Shown here in pieces: positions 1 through 7,238 of a stretch of 7,494 nucleotides of DNA. The stretch lies in the NCBI GenBank assembly GCA_025457985.1, contig JALOTI010000089.1, positions 1 to 7,494 of the forward strand. Reading direction: 5' to 3'. A program made the position numbers and the translations under genes. The notes beneath the pieces were generated by a model, which ran no database searches, was not told where the DNA came from, and saw nothing but the letters and a program-made list of their open reading frames with translations. The DNA is from Leptospira sp. GTDB lineage: Bacteria > Spirochaetota > Leptospiria > Leptospirales > Leptospiraceae. Positions within the stretch are counted from its first letter, which is position 1, and the number at the start of each line of letters is the position of its first letter.

Positions 1-733
1 CTTCTTGCACCGATTTCTATTTTTTTGGAGAAAGGGAAATCACGATACTGGCTCCAAAAAAACCGGTAAAAAACAACCGAGGGACTTCCTATCTGAATGG
101 GAGATTGCGAAGGATACCTTTCAAAAAAAACTTCCAACAAGAAGAATGAAAGTCGGAGAATCGATTACTCAATCCAACATTCGCATAACAAAAACGAATG
201 AACGATTGTTTCGGCTCGAAAGTAATGAATTTTCTCTTATGATACTAACTGGAAATCATCTGTATAAAACAAAAGAAGGCAAGTGGGGAGGCGTTCTTCA
301 TTTAGAAGAGGGTGAGTTGAATTTGAATCTCCGAAAAGAAATCGGTGACTTGGAATCCTTTTTGTCTAAACTTTCGATTCCAAAAACAGACTTATTTTTA
401 GCAGGAAACGAAAATTTGGGAGATTGGCAGGTTATCTTAAACTGGGAAAGGTTTTGGAAAGAACAGCTTATTTTACAAGTTTCACCCAATGTGATGGCCT
501 TAGCCATTCTTGCCTTAGGAGAAGAATGTCGAATTTTTTTTGAATCGGTAGCAACCAAACGACAATTGGATCTTGTCCGTGATGAGTTCTTTTATTTGAA
601 TCTCGGAGCCTTAGATTTTGGCAATCCTCATTCTAAAGTAAAAAATCTTTATGGATTTAGTTCTGCCCTAGAAGAATTTGGAACTAAGATTCAACTGCTT
701 GGCGAACGAAGGAAGAAAGAAAATGGATTATAA
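1..733 (+). CDS. Diverged FliG C-terminal-domain-like protein (5' end outside window)
   Basis: The frame is open from the left edge. The only candidate start near it is a TTG at 5 with too little upstream sequence to judge, so the gene probably begins outside; an internal ATG lies at 146. Counting from the TTG, residues 1-50 are basic and hydrophilic and 50-150 match nothing I recognise. Residues about 155-230 align by eye without gaps to the C-terminal domain of flagellar motor switch FliG: an ALAI segment, then GEE, then [12 protein letters not shown], in the same register as FliG's MSKRAAALLKDEL. The torque-helix charges R186, D193 and E194 are kept, but FliG's earlier lysine (in LKGA) and later arginine (in PVRL) are not, and I see no middle-domain EHPQ motif. 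In FliG this domain contacts the stator; whether this protein does is unknown. The last 11 bases overlap gmhA, so translation is probably coupled. The coding call is firm; the FliG relation is inference. Confidence 0.75.
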   Translation, partial: FLHRFLFFWRKGNHDTGSKKTGKKQPRDFLSEWEIAKDTFQKKLPTRRMKVGESITQSNIRITKTNERLFRLESNEFSLMILTGNHLYKTKEGKWGGVLHLEEGELNLNLRKEIGDLESFLSKLSIPKTDLFLAGNENLGDWQVILNWERFWKEQLILQVSPNVMALAILALGEECRIFFESVATKRQLDLVRDEFFYLNLGALDFGNPHSKVKNLYGFSSALEEFGTKIQLLGERRKKENGL

Positions 734-1310
734 ACAACTCATTGAAAATCAGATACAGGACTCGATCGCAGTAAAACAAAACTTAATACCTCTTCTTTTG
801 AACGATATACAAAAGGCTGGAGAAATTCTCGTTCGATCACTCCAAACAGATGGAACCGCATTTTTTTGTGGTAATGGTGGATCTAGTTGTGATGCCTCTC
901 ATATTGCAGCTGAACTCGTTGTTCGTTACAAGTCTGGGAATGAAAGAAAGGCGATTCCCGCCTTGGCATTGAATGCAGACCAAGCCGTCATTACAGCTTG
1001 TTCCAATGATTATGGATATGAGTATGTCTTCCAAAGGCAAGTTCAGGCTTTTGGAAAACCGAAAGATGTTTTTGTGGGACTTACTACATCGGGTAATTCG
1101 CAAAACATAATTTTGGCGGTTGAAGAAGCAAAAAAGATTGGTATGAAAACAATCTTACTTTTGGGTGGAACCGGTGGAAAGTTAAAATCGGTTGCCGATT
1201 GTGAAATCATTGTCCCTTCAAAAACGACGGCAAGAATTCAGGAGTCTCATATATTGATTGGCCATATTCTTTGTTCTATTATTGAAAAAGAATTATTCAA
1301 TTTGGATTAG
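723..1310 (+). CDS. gmhA: Sedoheptulose-7-phosphate isomerase (phosphoheptose isomerase)
   Basis: Cytoplasmic SIS-domain enzyme that converts sedoheptulose 7-phosphate to D-glycero-D-manno-heptose 7-phosphate, the first step toward ADP-heptose for the lipopolysaccharide inner core. The 195-residue product matches the family length (about 190-200). Visible motifs are GNGGSS (50-55), SHIAAEL with H60 and E64, SNDYGYE (94-100), TTSGNS (121-126, sugar-phosphate loop) and the C-terminal [11 protein letters not shown] with Q173 and H181. H60, E64, Q173 and H181 correspond to the zinc and catalytic positions known in GmhA, so the enzyme should be active. The ATG at 723 is chosen because AAGGA (709-713) lies 9 bases upstream and the protein then begins like other GmhA sequences; a TTG at 678 would add 15 unneeded residues. 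It overlaps the preceding gene by 11 bases, and the next gene starts 3 bases after its stop. No other heptose-pathway gene is present in the window. Confidence 0.93.
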   Translation: MDYKQLIENQIQDSIAVKQNLIPLLLNDIQKAGEILVRSLQTDGTAFFCGNGGSSCDASHIAAELVVRYKSGNERKAIPALALNADQAVITACSNDYGYEYVFQRQVQAFGKPKDVFVGLTTSGNSQNIILAVEEAKKIGMKTILLLGGTGGKLKSVADCEIIVPSKTTARIQESHILIGHILCSIIEKELFNLD

Positions 1311-1313
1311 GAA

Positions 1314-2093
1314 GTGAAAACAATTGAAGCTGCAGTTGATATAAGTGATGCTTATATCCAAATGCCGACTGGTCAAAAAATTTGGAACGGTATTTCATTC
1401 CGCCTAACAGATTCGCAAATTCATATGGTCGTAGGTTCCTCAGGATCTGGAAAATCGACGCTTGGCCTTTCACTTTTCGGATTGTTTCCAAAATCTGCAA
1501 AAGTGCGATCGAATCAATTTTCTGTTTTGGGTCTGGATCTGGATCATTTGGGACTTACTGAATTCCAATCAAGAGTGAAAAAAGATTTATTTTTAGTTCC
1601 ACAAAACCCCAATTTGGCGTTTCATCCCTACCGAAAGATTTCCTCCCAAATGGAGGACTTCCTCCGATTTTCGGGAAACGAGGAACTTTCTAAGGAGAGT
1701 ATTTTGAATCTTTGGGAAGATTTAAAAATAAACGATCCGGAATGGAAATGGAACAGTTATCCAAAAAACCTATCTGGCGGAGAAAAACAACGAGTTTGCC
1801 TTTCCATGGCTTTCCTAAAAAAAACCAAAGTCCTAGTTTTGGATGAGCCAACTACGGGTTTGGATGCCTTCTCCGAGAAAATCGTTCTGGAGTCGGTAAA
1901 AAAAATGGCAAAGTCGGGTGTAGCTGTTGTTTTTATTACGCATGACCTTAGGATTGCCGAAAGTCTGGGTTCTTGGATTACGATAATGAAAGAAGGGAAA
2001 GTCCTGGAATCGGGACCTATCGAATCAAAACGTTTTGAACCAAAATCTGATTATGGAAAAGAATTACTCAAGGCCCACCAGATATTTGTTTAA
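1314..2093 (+). CDS. ABC transporter ATP-binding protein, peptide/nickel (Dpp/Opp) type
   Basis: Cytoplasmic ATPase subunit of 259 residues. All nucleotide-binding motifs are present in order: an aromatic A-loop candidate Y14, Walker A GSSGSGKST (41-49), Q-loop Q97 in VPQNPN, signature LSGGEKQR (153-160), Walker B VLVLDEP (173-179), D-loop GLD (182-184) and H-loop H210 in THD. The Q-loop region followed by an FHPYRKI segment resembles DppD/OppD/NikD-type cassettes, but the Cys-rich C-terminal extension typical of DppD/OppD is absent. The GTG start at 1314 is preferred because the next in-frame ATG (1362) would remove the A-loop; GGA (1304-1306) and AGGA (1309-1312) are possible ribosome binding sites. 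No permease or substrate-binding protein is encoded in the window, so the substrate is unknown and the partners must lie elsewhere. Its end overlaps the next gene by 41 bases. The ATPase call is firm; the subfamily is moderate. Confidence 0.9.
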   Translation: MKTIEAAVDISDAYIQMPTGQKIWNGISFRLTDSQIHMVVGSSGSGKSTLGLSLFGLFPKSAKVRSNQFSVLGLDLDHLGLTEFQSRVKKDLFLVPQNPNLAFHPYRKISSQMEDFLRFSGNEELSKESILNLWEDLKINDPEWKWNSYPKNLSGGEKQRVCLSMAFLKKTKVLVLDEPTTGLDAFSEKIVLESVKKMAKSGVAVVFITHDLRIAESLGSWITIMKEGKVLESGPIESKRFEPKSDYGKELLKAHQIFV

Positions 2094-3504
2094 CTGGATA
2101 GGGATTATATTACTTTTCCCTATTTCGATCCTTCCAGAATCCAAGGTTACGCTCAAAGGTTTGGATACTTCAAATTACCCGAACGTCAAAGTTGAATTTC
2201 ATTCAGAATCGGATCTCGGAATGGAGGAATCCATTTCCATCGCAGAGCGATCTTCGGAAGTGAATCAAATTGTCAGTCAGTTTCGTTTGCGAAGGAACCA
2301 AGAACCGAATCGGATTCGATTCTACGTTTCTTTACCTAGTTACCAAGGTGCCGAGGACCGAAATTGGTTTTTACAACTTGCTCGATCGCTTGTGGAGATA
2401 GTAGAAGGTGCAAACGGCGAGAGTATCCTCCACATCCAATCCGATACAAAACTCCATCTTTATGAAAAGATTCGAACCAATGAATTGAAAACGGGATTTC
2501 CGTATCCCAAGGAGCCGAAAGCCAAAGGACCAATCCAAGTCTGGAGAAAACTTTTGGACTCTATCGAAACAAAAAAAGATCAGGATACGGTCCTTCTTCT
2601 TGTGAGCTTTGAAGAAGAATGGAGTGATAGATTTCAAATTCCAGAATTTGCCAAAGAACTCCGGGACAAACATATCAAAGTTTTAGTTCTTTCTCCTCAA
2701 ACTCTAGAGGCAAACAAACTTGTTGGTTATTCGAATGGTGAATTTTATCATATTTCGCATAAGGATACTTATGCGAAACTATTCCAAGATCTAAAAGGTC
2801 TTGTTTCTCCGAATTATACGATAGAATACCGGTCACCATGGAATTTTTCAAAATGGGATTCGAATGAAATCCAAGTTAGCATTAAGAATCTCGATAGATC
2901 TTTGAATCTTGAATTCGAATATGAGCTCTCTTTTTCAAAATCTCTGGGAATGATTTTAAGAAACCCTTTTGTTTTTTTTCCTGTTATCATTTTCTTAATC
3001 GCTCTTTGTTTTTCCGCATTGTTCTATCTACGAGGCTATGAATACCGTTCCTCCGTAACCGAACTTCCTATTGTATCACCAAGTCAAGAGAGTACGGATG
3101 AATCGCTTGTTTATGATCGCGTGTATGGAGAAACTATCGAAAAAGCGAACAGAGATAGGGAGATTGCCGCAATCACAAAAGAACCGATTCCCATCTCTGG
3201 CAAATCATACGCAATTGGTTTTTTGATTCGTAGGGATGCAAGTGGAAGTTCTGAAAAGAGTTCTATTCGTACGAATGAGTTTTTTTTGGGTCGATCAGAG
3301 AGAAACCACTTGGTAGTTCGGGACCCATCCGTGTCCTTAGTTCATGCAAAGGTTAAAAAAGTTAAAGGAAAGTTTATTCTATTTGATTGTGCAAGTGATG
3401 GTGGTGTATACTTAAATGGTAAACGGCTCCTTCGTCCCAAGGCATTGCATGATTTGGACGAAATCCAAGTTGGTAAAACAAGTTTTTCTTTTCGAGGTAG
3501 GTAA
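2053..3504 (+). CDS. Single-pass membrane protein: vWA-like outer region, TM helix, C-terminal FHA domain
   Basis: From ATG 2053 the product has 483 residues. A basic N-terminus and hydrophobic stretch (about 13-27, WIGIILLFPISIL) look like a signal peptide or anchor. Residues about 86-260 alternate hydrophobic strands (IRFYVSL, TVLLLVSF, IKVLVLS) with helices in a von Willebrand A-like order, but the DxSxS metal site is absent where it would be expected (VSLPSYQG). A strong membrane helix spans about 305-326, followed by an RG-rich stop. A polar linker leads to an FHA domain (about 405-480) with the hallmark GRS...N, DPSVS..HA (S428, H431) and NG (455-456) residues that bind phosphothreonine. 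Predicted topology is sensing region outside and FHA inside, suggesting a link between envelope state and Thr phosphorylation; that role is inference. The start is uncertain: TTG 2035 and TTG 2086 are alternatives, and ATG 2053 gives the best positively charged n-region. It overlaps the ABC gene by 41 bases. Confidence 0.85.
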   Translation: MEKNYSRPTRYLFNWIGIILLFPISILPESKVTLKGLDTSNYPNVKVEFHSESDLGMEESISIAERSSEVNQIVSQFRLRRNQEPNRIRFYVSLPSYQGAEDRNWFLQLARSLVEIVEGANGESILHIQSDTKLHLYEKIRTNELKTGFPYPKEPKAKGPIQVWRKLLDSIETKKDQDTVLLLVSFEEEWSDRFQIPEFAKELRDKHIKVLVLSPQTLEANKLVGYSNGEFYHISHKDTYAKLFQDLKGLVSPNYTIEYRSPWNFSKWDSNEIQVSIKNLDRSLNLEFEYELSFSKSLGMILRNPFVFFPVIIFLIALCFSALFYLRGYEYRSSVTELPIVSPSQESTDESLVYDRVYGETIEKANRDREIAAITKEPIPISGKSYAIGFLIRRDASGSSEKSSIRTNEFFLGRSERNHLVVRDPSVSLVHAKVKKVKGKFILFDCASDGGVYLNGKRLLRPKALHDLDEIQVGKTSFSFRGR

Positions 3505-3505
3505 A

Positions 3506-4345
3506 ATGAAAACGACGTTCCTTCAAAAATTTAAGATTTTGATCATTTTACTAACTTTCCCGGGGTTATCTTTTTGTTCCGGAGAAACAAATAGTTTAGA
3601 TAGGACGTCCGCACTGTTATTGCCTAAAGAATCTGGGGAAAATGGATGCACTGTTGCTGGGCTTGGTGGTCAGTTAAAAGCCGGATATACGGGTATTACA
3701 ACTACTGCAAAACAAGTTAAATTTGAAAAACAAAATGATACCTGGTATGGAGTGCAGCAGTTAGCTGGTGCGCAAATAGGAACAAAAATTGAATATTCGA
3801 AAGTATTAAAGCCGGATCTTTATGTATCAACCAGTTGTCCCTTGGATTTGAATTTAGACACAAATGCAAAAGAAGGGGAGTATTATACTAAAGTTGACGG
3901 TCAAGGCACTACCTTAACTTTTACAAAGGCGGGAAGTTTTCTCGTGTATCTAAACCAAAAGGAAGATCCTGGTTCTAGTCCATTTACCGTGTTAACCAGT
4001 GGAACACCTGTTCAATCGATCTCTGATTCGGATCTAACCGATATCTTAAATGGAAATAGTACAAAAACATTTAAATTTTCCTGCGATGATATAACTACCA
4101 ATGGTCGTTGCCAAAACTATTATGGCTCTTTCACAAGTTGTCTATCGGGAGGAACCAAACAAACTTCCAAATGCGACGAGGACGGAACACCTACAATCAT
4201 TGGATCCTGCAAACTCACCCAATCGGGTATAGGAACCATCATTACGATCCTCTACGGACCAACCTATAATAGCACTACCGCGCAAGCCTATTGCAGTGGT
4301 GTCTCTGGAACCTACGTAAACGGTACAACCGTTCAGACACCGTAA
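3506..4345 (+). CDS. Predicted Cys-rich lipoprotein, function unknown
   Basis: The 279-residue product starts at ATG 3506, one base after the preceding stop, with GAGG (3494-3497) 8 bases upstream; an earlier in-frame start at 3416 lies wholly inside the FHA gene and is not used. MKTTFLQKFK plus a hydrophobic core ends in GLSFC, a short spirochaete-style lipobox with Cys24 as the probable lipidated residue. Phe just before the Cys is unusual, so lipidation is likely but not certain. The mature part has eight further cysteines, five of them in the last 100 residues (contexts FSCDD, GRCQN, TSCLS, SKCDE, GSCKL, then YCSGV near the end), an even number compatible with disulfides. The C-terminus is rich in Gly, Thr and Ser. 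I recognise no domain. It probably sits in the inner or outer membrane facing the periplasm or the surface. Its position right after the FHA membrane protein suggests joint expression. Confidence 0.8.
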   Translation: MKTTFLQKFKILIILLTFPGLSFCSGETNSLDRTSALLLPKESGENGCTVAGLGGQLKAGYTGITTTAKQVKFEKQNDTWYGVQQLAGAQIGTKIEYSKVLKPDLYVSTSCPLDLNLDTNAKEGEYYTKVDGQGTTLTFTKAGSFLVYLNQKEDPGSSPFTVLTSGTPVQSISDSDLTDILNGNSTKTFKFSCDDITTNGRCQNYYGSFTSCLSGGTKQTSKCDEDGTPTIIGSCKLTQSGIGTIITILYGPTYNSTTAQAYCSGVSGTYVNGTTVQTP

Positions 4346-4361
4346 ACCAGTCTATTTTTTT
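4298..4361 (+). terminator. Nested hairpin at end of lipoprotein gene followed by T-run (possible weak terminator)
   Basis: GGTGTCT (4298-4304) pairs perfectly with AGACACC (4335-4341), and inside it AACGGT (4319-4324) pairs perfectly with ACCGTT (4328-4333) around a 3-base loop. A run of seven T follows at 4355-4361. The 13-base distance between outer stem and T-run is longer than in a canonical intrinsic terminator, and the stems lie in coding sequence, so this may attenuate rather than stop transcription, or be coincidental. Confidence 0.35.
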
Positions 4362-4381
4362 CAAATTCTCTGGACGAACCA

Positions 4382-4415
4382 CCCCATCTCCGAGGTATGA
4401 CTGGAAGTAGGGGAG
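4382..4415 (+). promoter_or_regulatory. Possible hairpin covering the leuC ribosome binding site
   Basis: The leuC Shine-Dalgarno GGGGAG (4410-4415) lies 6 bases before ATG 4422. CCCC (4382-4385) can pair with GGGG (4410-4413), and CTCC (4388-4391) with GGAAG (4403-4407, one A bulged), leaving an 11-base loop (4392-4402) and a small internal loop. Such a fold would hide the ribosome binding site. No leader peptide rich in Leu codons or T-box-like element was found. The regulatory role is inference from pairing alone. Confidence 0.3.
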
Positions 4416-4421
4416 TCTAGT

Positions 4422-5816
4422 ATGAAAACGATGTTTGAAAAGATTTGGGATGACCATTTGGTTCATGAGGAAAATGGAACCTGTCTCATCTATATCGACC
4501 GCCACCTAGTCCACGAGGTAACAAGCCCGCAGGCTTTTGAAAGTTTAAAACTAGCAGGACGAAAAGTCCGAAGACCAGACGCAACATTTGCGACGATGGA
4601 TCACAATGTGTCCACTAGATCCAAAGACTGGAAGACCGCGGATCCCATTTCTGTATTACAGATGCAAACTCTAATGAACAACTGTCAGGAAAATGGAATC
4701 ACGTTGTTCGATACAAACCACCCCGATAATGGAATCGTGCACGTGGTGGCTCCTGAGCTTGGCATTACACACCCAGGTATGACGATCGTTTGTGGAGATT
4801 CTCACACAGCGACACATGGAGCTTTTGGTGCTCTTGCGTTTGGTATTGGCACTTCAGAAGTGGAGCACGTACTCGCCACACAGACGTTAGTTCAGTCGAA
4901 ACCAAAGACTTTGGAAATTAGGGTGGATGGCAAATTATCCCCTCTAGTTTCTGCAAAAGATATTGTACTCGCAATTATAGGTAAAATCGGAACAGATGGT
5001 GCGACCGGTTATGTTATCGAATTTACTGGAGAGGCAATCAGAAGCCTTTCCATGGAAGGAAGGATGACCATTTGCAATATGGCAATTGAAGCTGGAGCAC
5101 GTGCCGGTCTAATTTCCCCAGACGATACCACGATCAATTACATCAAAGGAAGAGACTACGCACCTAAGGGAGAAGCTTTTGTCTCTGCAGAAAAAAAATG
5201 GCGTGCCTATGCAACGGATCCAGGTGCAAAGTTTGATAAAACAGTAACTCTCGATGCAAATGAAATTGCCCCAATGGTTTCCTGGGGGACATCGCCCGGT
5301 CAGGTAATCCCTGTTACAAAAACTGTTCCAAGTCCTAATGACTTTTCGGACCCAATTCAAAAAAAGTCAGCTGAATCCGCATTGGCATATATGGATCTTA
5401 AGCCTGGCCAAAAACTTTCTGAGATTCATGTGAACAAGGTATTCATAGGTTCGTGCACCAATTCTAGGATAGAAGATCTTCGAGTAGTAGCAAACACGGT
5501 CAAAGGCAGAAAAGTTCACAAAAATGTCGAAGCAATCATTGTTCCAGGTTCTGGTCGTGTGAAACGCCAGGCGGAAGCAGAGGGATTAGACAAAATCTTC
5601 CTCGAAGCAGGATTCCAATGGCGAAACCCAGGATGTTCGATGTGCCTTGCAATGAATGATGATGTATTGAGTCCGGGTGATCGTTGCGCATCTACTTCCA
5701 ATCGAAACTTTGAAGGAAGACAGGGTAAAGGTGGAAGGACTCACCTTGTTGGGCCTGCGATGGCAGCTGCGACGGCAGTTGCTGGACATTTTGTTGATAT
5801 ACGGGAGTGGAAATAA
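4422..5816 (+). CDS. leuC: 3-isopropylmalate dehydratase large subunit
   Basis: Large subunit of the cytoplasmic [4Fe-4S] isomerase that converts 2-isopropylmalate to 3-isopropylmalate in leucine biosynthesis, working as a complex with LeuD. The 464 residues match the bacterial LeuC length (about 466 in E. coli). Family signatures run throughout: [17 protein letters not shown] (24-40), TMDHNVST (58-65), [13 protein letters not shown] (117-129), [11 protein letters not shown] (140-150), [10 protein letters not shown] (211-220), [14 protein letters not shown] (341-354) and [11 protein letters not shown] (402-412). The iron-sulfur ligands are C345, C405 and C408, all present. ATG 4422 fits the conserved N-terminus ([12 protein letters not shown]) and has GGGGAG 6 bases upstream. 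The 76-base gap before it is the longest between intact genes here and suggests a separate transcription unit or control point. Its stop TAA overlaps the leuD start by one base. Confidence 0.98.
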   Translation: MKTMFEKIWDDHLVHEENGTCLIYIDRHLVHEVTSPQAFESLKLAGRKVRRPDATFATMDHNVSTRSKDWKTADPISVLQMQTLMNNCQENGITLFDTNHPDNGIVHVVAPELGITHPGMTIVCGDSHTATHGAFGALAFGIGTSEVEHVLATQTLVQSKPKTLEIRVDGKLSPLVSAKDIVLAIIGKIGTDGATGYVIEFTGEAIRSLSMEGRMTICNMAIEAGARAGLISPDDTTINYIKGRDYAPKGEAFVSAEKKWRAYATDPGAKFDKTVTLDANEIAPMVSWGTSPGQVIPVTKTVPSPNDFSDPIQKKSAESALAYMDLKPGQKLSEIHVNKVFIGSCTNSRIEDLRVVANTVKGRKVHKNVEAIIVPGSGRVKRQAEAEGLDKIFLEAGFQWRNPGCSMCLAMNDDVLSPGDRCASTSNRNFEGRQGKGGRTHLVGPAMAAATAVAGHFVDIREWK

Positions 5817-6445
5817 TGAGAGCTTTTACAACGTTAAAAGGAATCGCGGCCTTACTTGATAAGGCGAACGTAGATACGGATCAAATTATACCAAAACAGT
5901 TTTTAAGAAAAATCGAGAGATCTGGTTTCGGAAAACACCTGTTTCACGACTGGAGATTTTTGGACGATGCAGGTTTAAAACCAAATCCCGATTTTATTTT
6001 GAATGCTCCGCGATACCAAGGTGCAAAAATCCTTGTTACGAGAGATAATTTTGGATGTGGGTCTTCGAGAGAGCATGCCCCTTGGGCGTTGGAAGATTAT
6101 GGTTTTTTGTCCATCATCGCCCCTTCCTACGCGGATATTTTCTTCAATAATTGTTTCAAAAATGGAATGCTTCCTATTGTCTTAAAGGAATCGGAGGTGG
6201 AAGAGATATTTCAAGCGATTCAAAAAAAAGAAGGAGCCACTCTGGAAGTTGATCTTCCTTCACAAGTAGTCCGAACTGAGGAAGGAAAAGAATACAAATT
6301 TGATGTAGATTCTTTCCGCAAACATTGTTTACTCAATGGGCTTGATGATATAGGACTCACCCTCCAAAAGGCGGATTTTATTCAAAAATTTGAAGAAAAA
6401 AACCAAAAAGAAGTTCCCTGGTTGTATAGAACTGCGGTATCCTAG
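5816..6445 (+). CDS. leuD: 3-isopropylmalate dehydratase small subunit
   Basis: Small subunit of isopropylmalate isomerase; it forms the swivelling domain that completes the active site on LeuC. The 209 residues are close to the usual 200 or so. Motifs are [12 protein letters not shown] (19-30), FLDDAG (48-53), [15 protein letters not shown] (78-92, the substrate-binding loop), [17 protein letters not shown] (105-121) and [13 protein letters not shown] (171-183). ATG 5816 shares its A with the leuC TAA (TAATG), and GGGAG (5803-5807) lies 8 bases upstream, pointing to translational coupling and equal subunit output. An in-frame ATG at 5807 inside leuC is less likely because LeuD proteins begin MRAF-like. 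leuB and leuA are not in the window. Confidence 0.97.
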   Translation: MRAFTTLKGIAALLDKANVDTDQIIPKQFLRKIERSGFGKHLFHDWRFLDDAGLKPNPDFILNAPRYQGAKILVTRDNFGCGSSREHAPWALEDYGFLSIIAPSYADIFFNNCFKNGMLPIVLKESEVEEIFQAIQKKEGATLEVDLPSQVVRTEEGKEYKFDVDSFRKHCLLNGLDDIGLTLQKADFIQKFEEKNQKEVPWLYRTAVS

Positions 6446-6449
6446 AAGA

Positions 6450-6827
6450 ATGAGACAGTTAATTATAGTTGCCGTTTTAATTTTTAGTGGTGCTTCGTTG
6501 TTCGCCGATGAGCTTTTGATTCAAGACACAAAACAAGGGTTAGGTAGAGAAGCTATTCGTGGAAATACCGTAGTAGTTCACTACACAGGAAAACTTACAA
6601 ATGGGAAAGTTTTTGATTCCTCAGTGGATCGTGGAGAGCCTTTTTCTTTTGTTTTAGGTCAAGGTCAGGTGATCCAAGGTTGGGAGAGAGGAATATTGGG
6701 TATGAAGGAAGGCGGAAAAAGAAAGTTAACGATTCCACCTAATCTTGGTTATGGAGCAAGACCAGTAGGACCAATCCCTGCTAATTCAACTCTTATCTTC
6801 GATGTGGAGCTACTCAAAGTAAAGTAA
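6450..6827 (+). CDS. Exported FKBP-type peptidyl-prolyl cis-trans isomerase
   Basis: Small 125-residue protein with an N-terminal signal peptide (about 1-19, ending SLFA before DE) and one FKBP domain (about 25-125). It should catalyse cis-trans isomerisation of prolyl bonds in exported proteins. FKBP active-site residues are present in order: Y45, F55 and D56 in KVFDSS, F67, V74 and I75 in GQVIQGW, W78, Y101 in GYGARPVG, and F117 in LIFDVELL. It is a minimal FKBP without the N-terminal dimerisation region of FkpA/Mip proteins. No lipobox is evident, so it is probably periplasmic and soluble. ATG 6450 is chosen because it begins a proper signal peptide, whereas the longer frame from 6390 lies inside leuD; the ribosome binding site (AGAAG) is weak. 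It starts 4 bases after leuD and ends 1 base before the next gene, so it is probably co-transcribed with leuCD. There is no evident functional tie to leucine synthesis. Confidence 0.93.
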   Translation: MRQLIIVAVLIFSGASLFADELLIQDTKQGLGREAIRGNTVVVHYTGKLTNGKVFDSSVDRGEPFSFVLGQGQVIQGWERGILGMKEGGKRKLTIPPNLGYGARPVGPIPANSTLIFDVELLKVK

Positions 6828-7088
6828 GATGATTGATCCAATTTCGAAAGGTATTGATGACTTTGGCAATAGCCTCCTCCAAGCTCTCAACAGTGTCCAA
6901 GGGATATTTGGGAAAGAGTTATCTGTTGCAAATCCTCTAAAGGACAATGTGTTACAGCTAATTGGTAACACACCCCTCATCAAACTCAATCGAATTGGTT
7001 CGGAACACGAAGGCATACAGTTTTACCTGAAAGCGGAATTTCTAAATCCAACTGGTTCTGCCAAGGATAGGACGGCTCTGGCAATCTA

Positions 7089-7235
7089 TCAGGATGCAGA
7101 GAGGCGGGGAAAATTAAAGAAAGGTATGACCGTTGTTCTTTGGGGAGCTGGTTCTTCTTCTGTGAGTTTCACCTGGATCGGTAAATTTAACATAATGACA
7201 AGAATGCAAATGACTTGCAGCATTTGCGACCTCAT
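7089..7235 (-). CDS. Candidate short hydrophobic peptide reading back into the broken gene
   Basis: On the minus strand, ATG at 7235-7233 has AAGAGGG (complement of 7243-7249) 7 bases upstream, a better Shine-Dalgarno than several real genes here. The 48-residue product opens with a hydrophobic segment (LQVICILVIMLNLPI, residues 6-20) like a signal peptide or membrane helix, followed by acidic EEEPAPQ. Its last third is antisense to the conserved cysteine synthase codons, so any natural C-terminus is probably lost and this may be the 5' end of a gene cut at the junction. A GTG at 7274, with GAGAGG upstream, could extend it by 13 residues. It may also be chance. Confidence 0.25.
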   Translation of the reverse strand: MRSQMLQVICILVIMLNLPIQVKLTEEEPAPQRTTVIPFFNFPRLSAS

Positions 7236-7238
7236 TAT
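7192..7238. repeat. Imperfect palindrome in the tail region
   Basis: Outer arms ATAATGA (7192-7198) and TCATTAT (7232-7238) and inner arms GCAAATG (7206-7212) and CATTTGC (7221-7227) are perfect inverted repeats with an 8-base loop; a 3-base asymmetry separates the two arm pairs. No T-run follows on the plus strand. It coincides with the start of the minus-strand peptide and with the region where cysteine synthase similarity is lost. Confidence 0.5.

Noticed and set aside
298..558. 86-residue minus-strand open frame
   Set aside because: It lies entirely inside the first gene, resembles no family, and has no neighbouring minus-strand genes; it is a shadow frame.
837..1103. 88-residue minus-strand open frame opposite gmhA
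   Set aside because: It is antisense to the conserved gmhA catalytic core, so its openness is explained by gmhA codon use.
2371..2673. 100-residue minus-strand open frame opposite the FHA protein gene
   Set aside because: No motif is recognised, and it is fully nested in a well-supported gene.
5191..5198. A8 tract in leuC (others at 123-130 and 1817-1824; T8 at 2972-2979 and 3280-3287) as slippage or phase-variation sites
   Set aside because: The reading frames are intact across all of them, and such runs are common in AT-rich coding sequence; nothing indicates regulated slippage.
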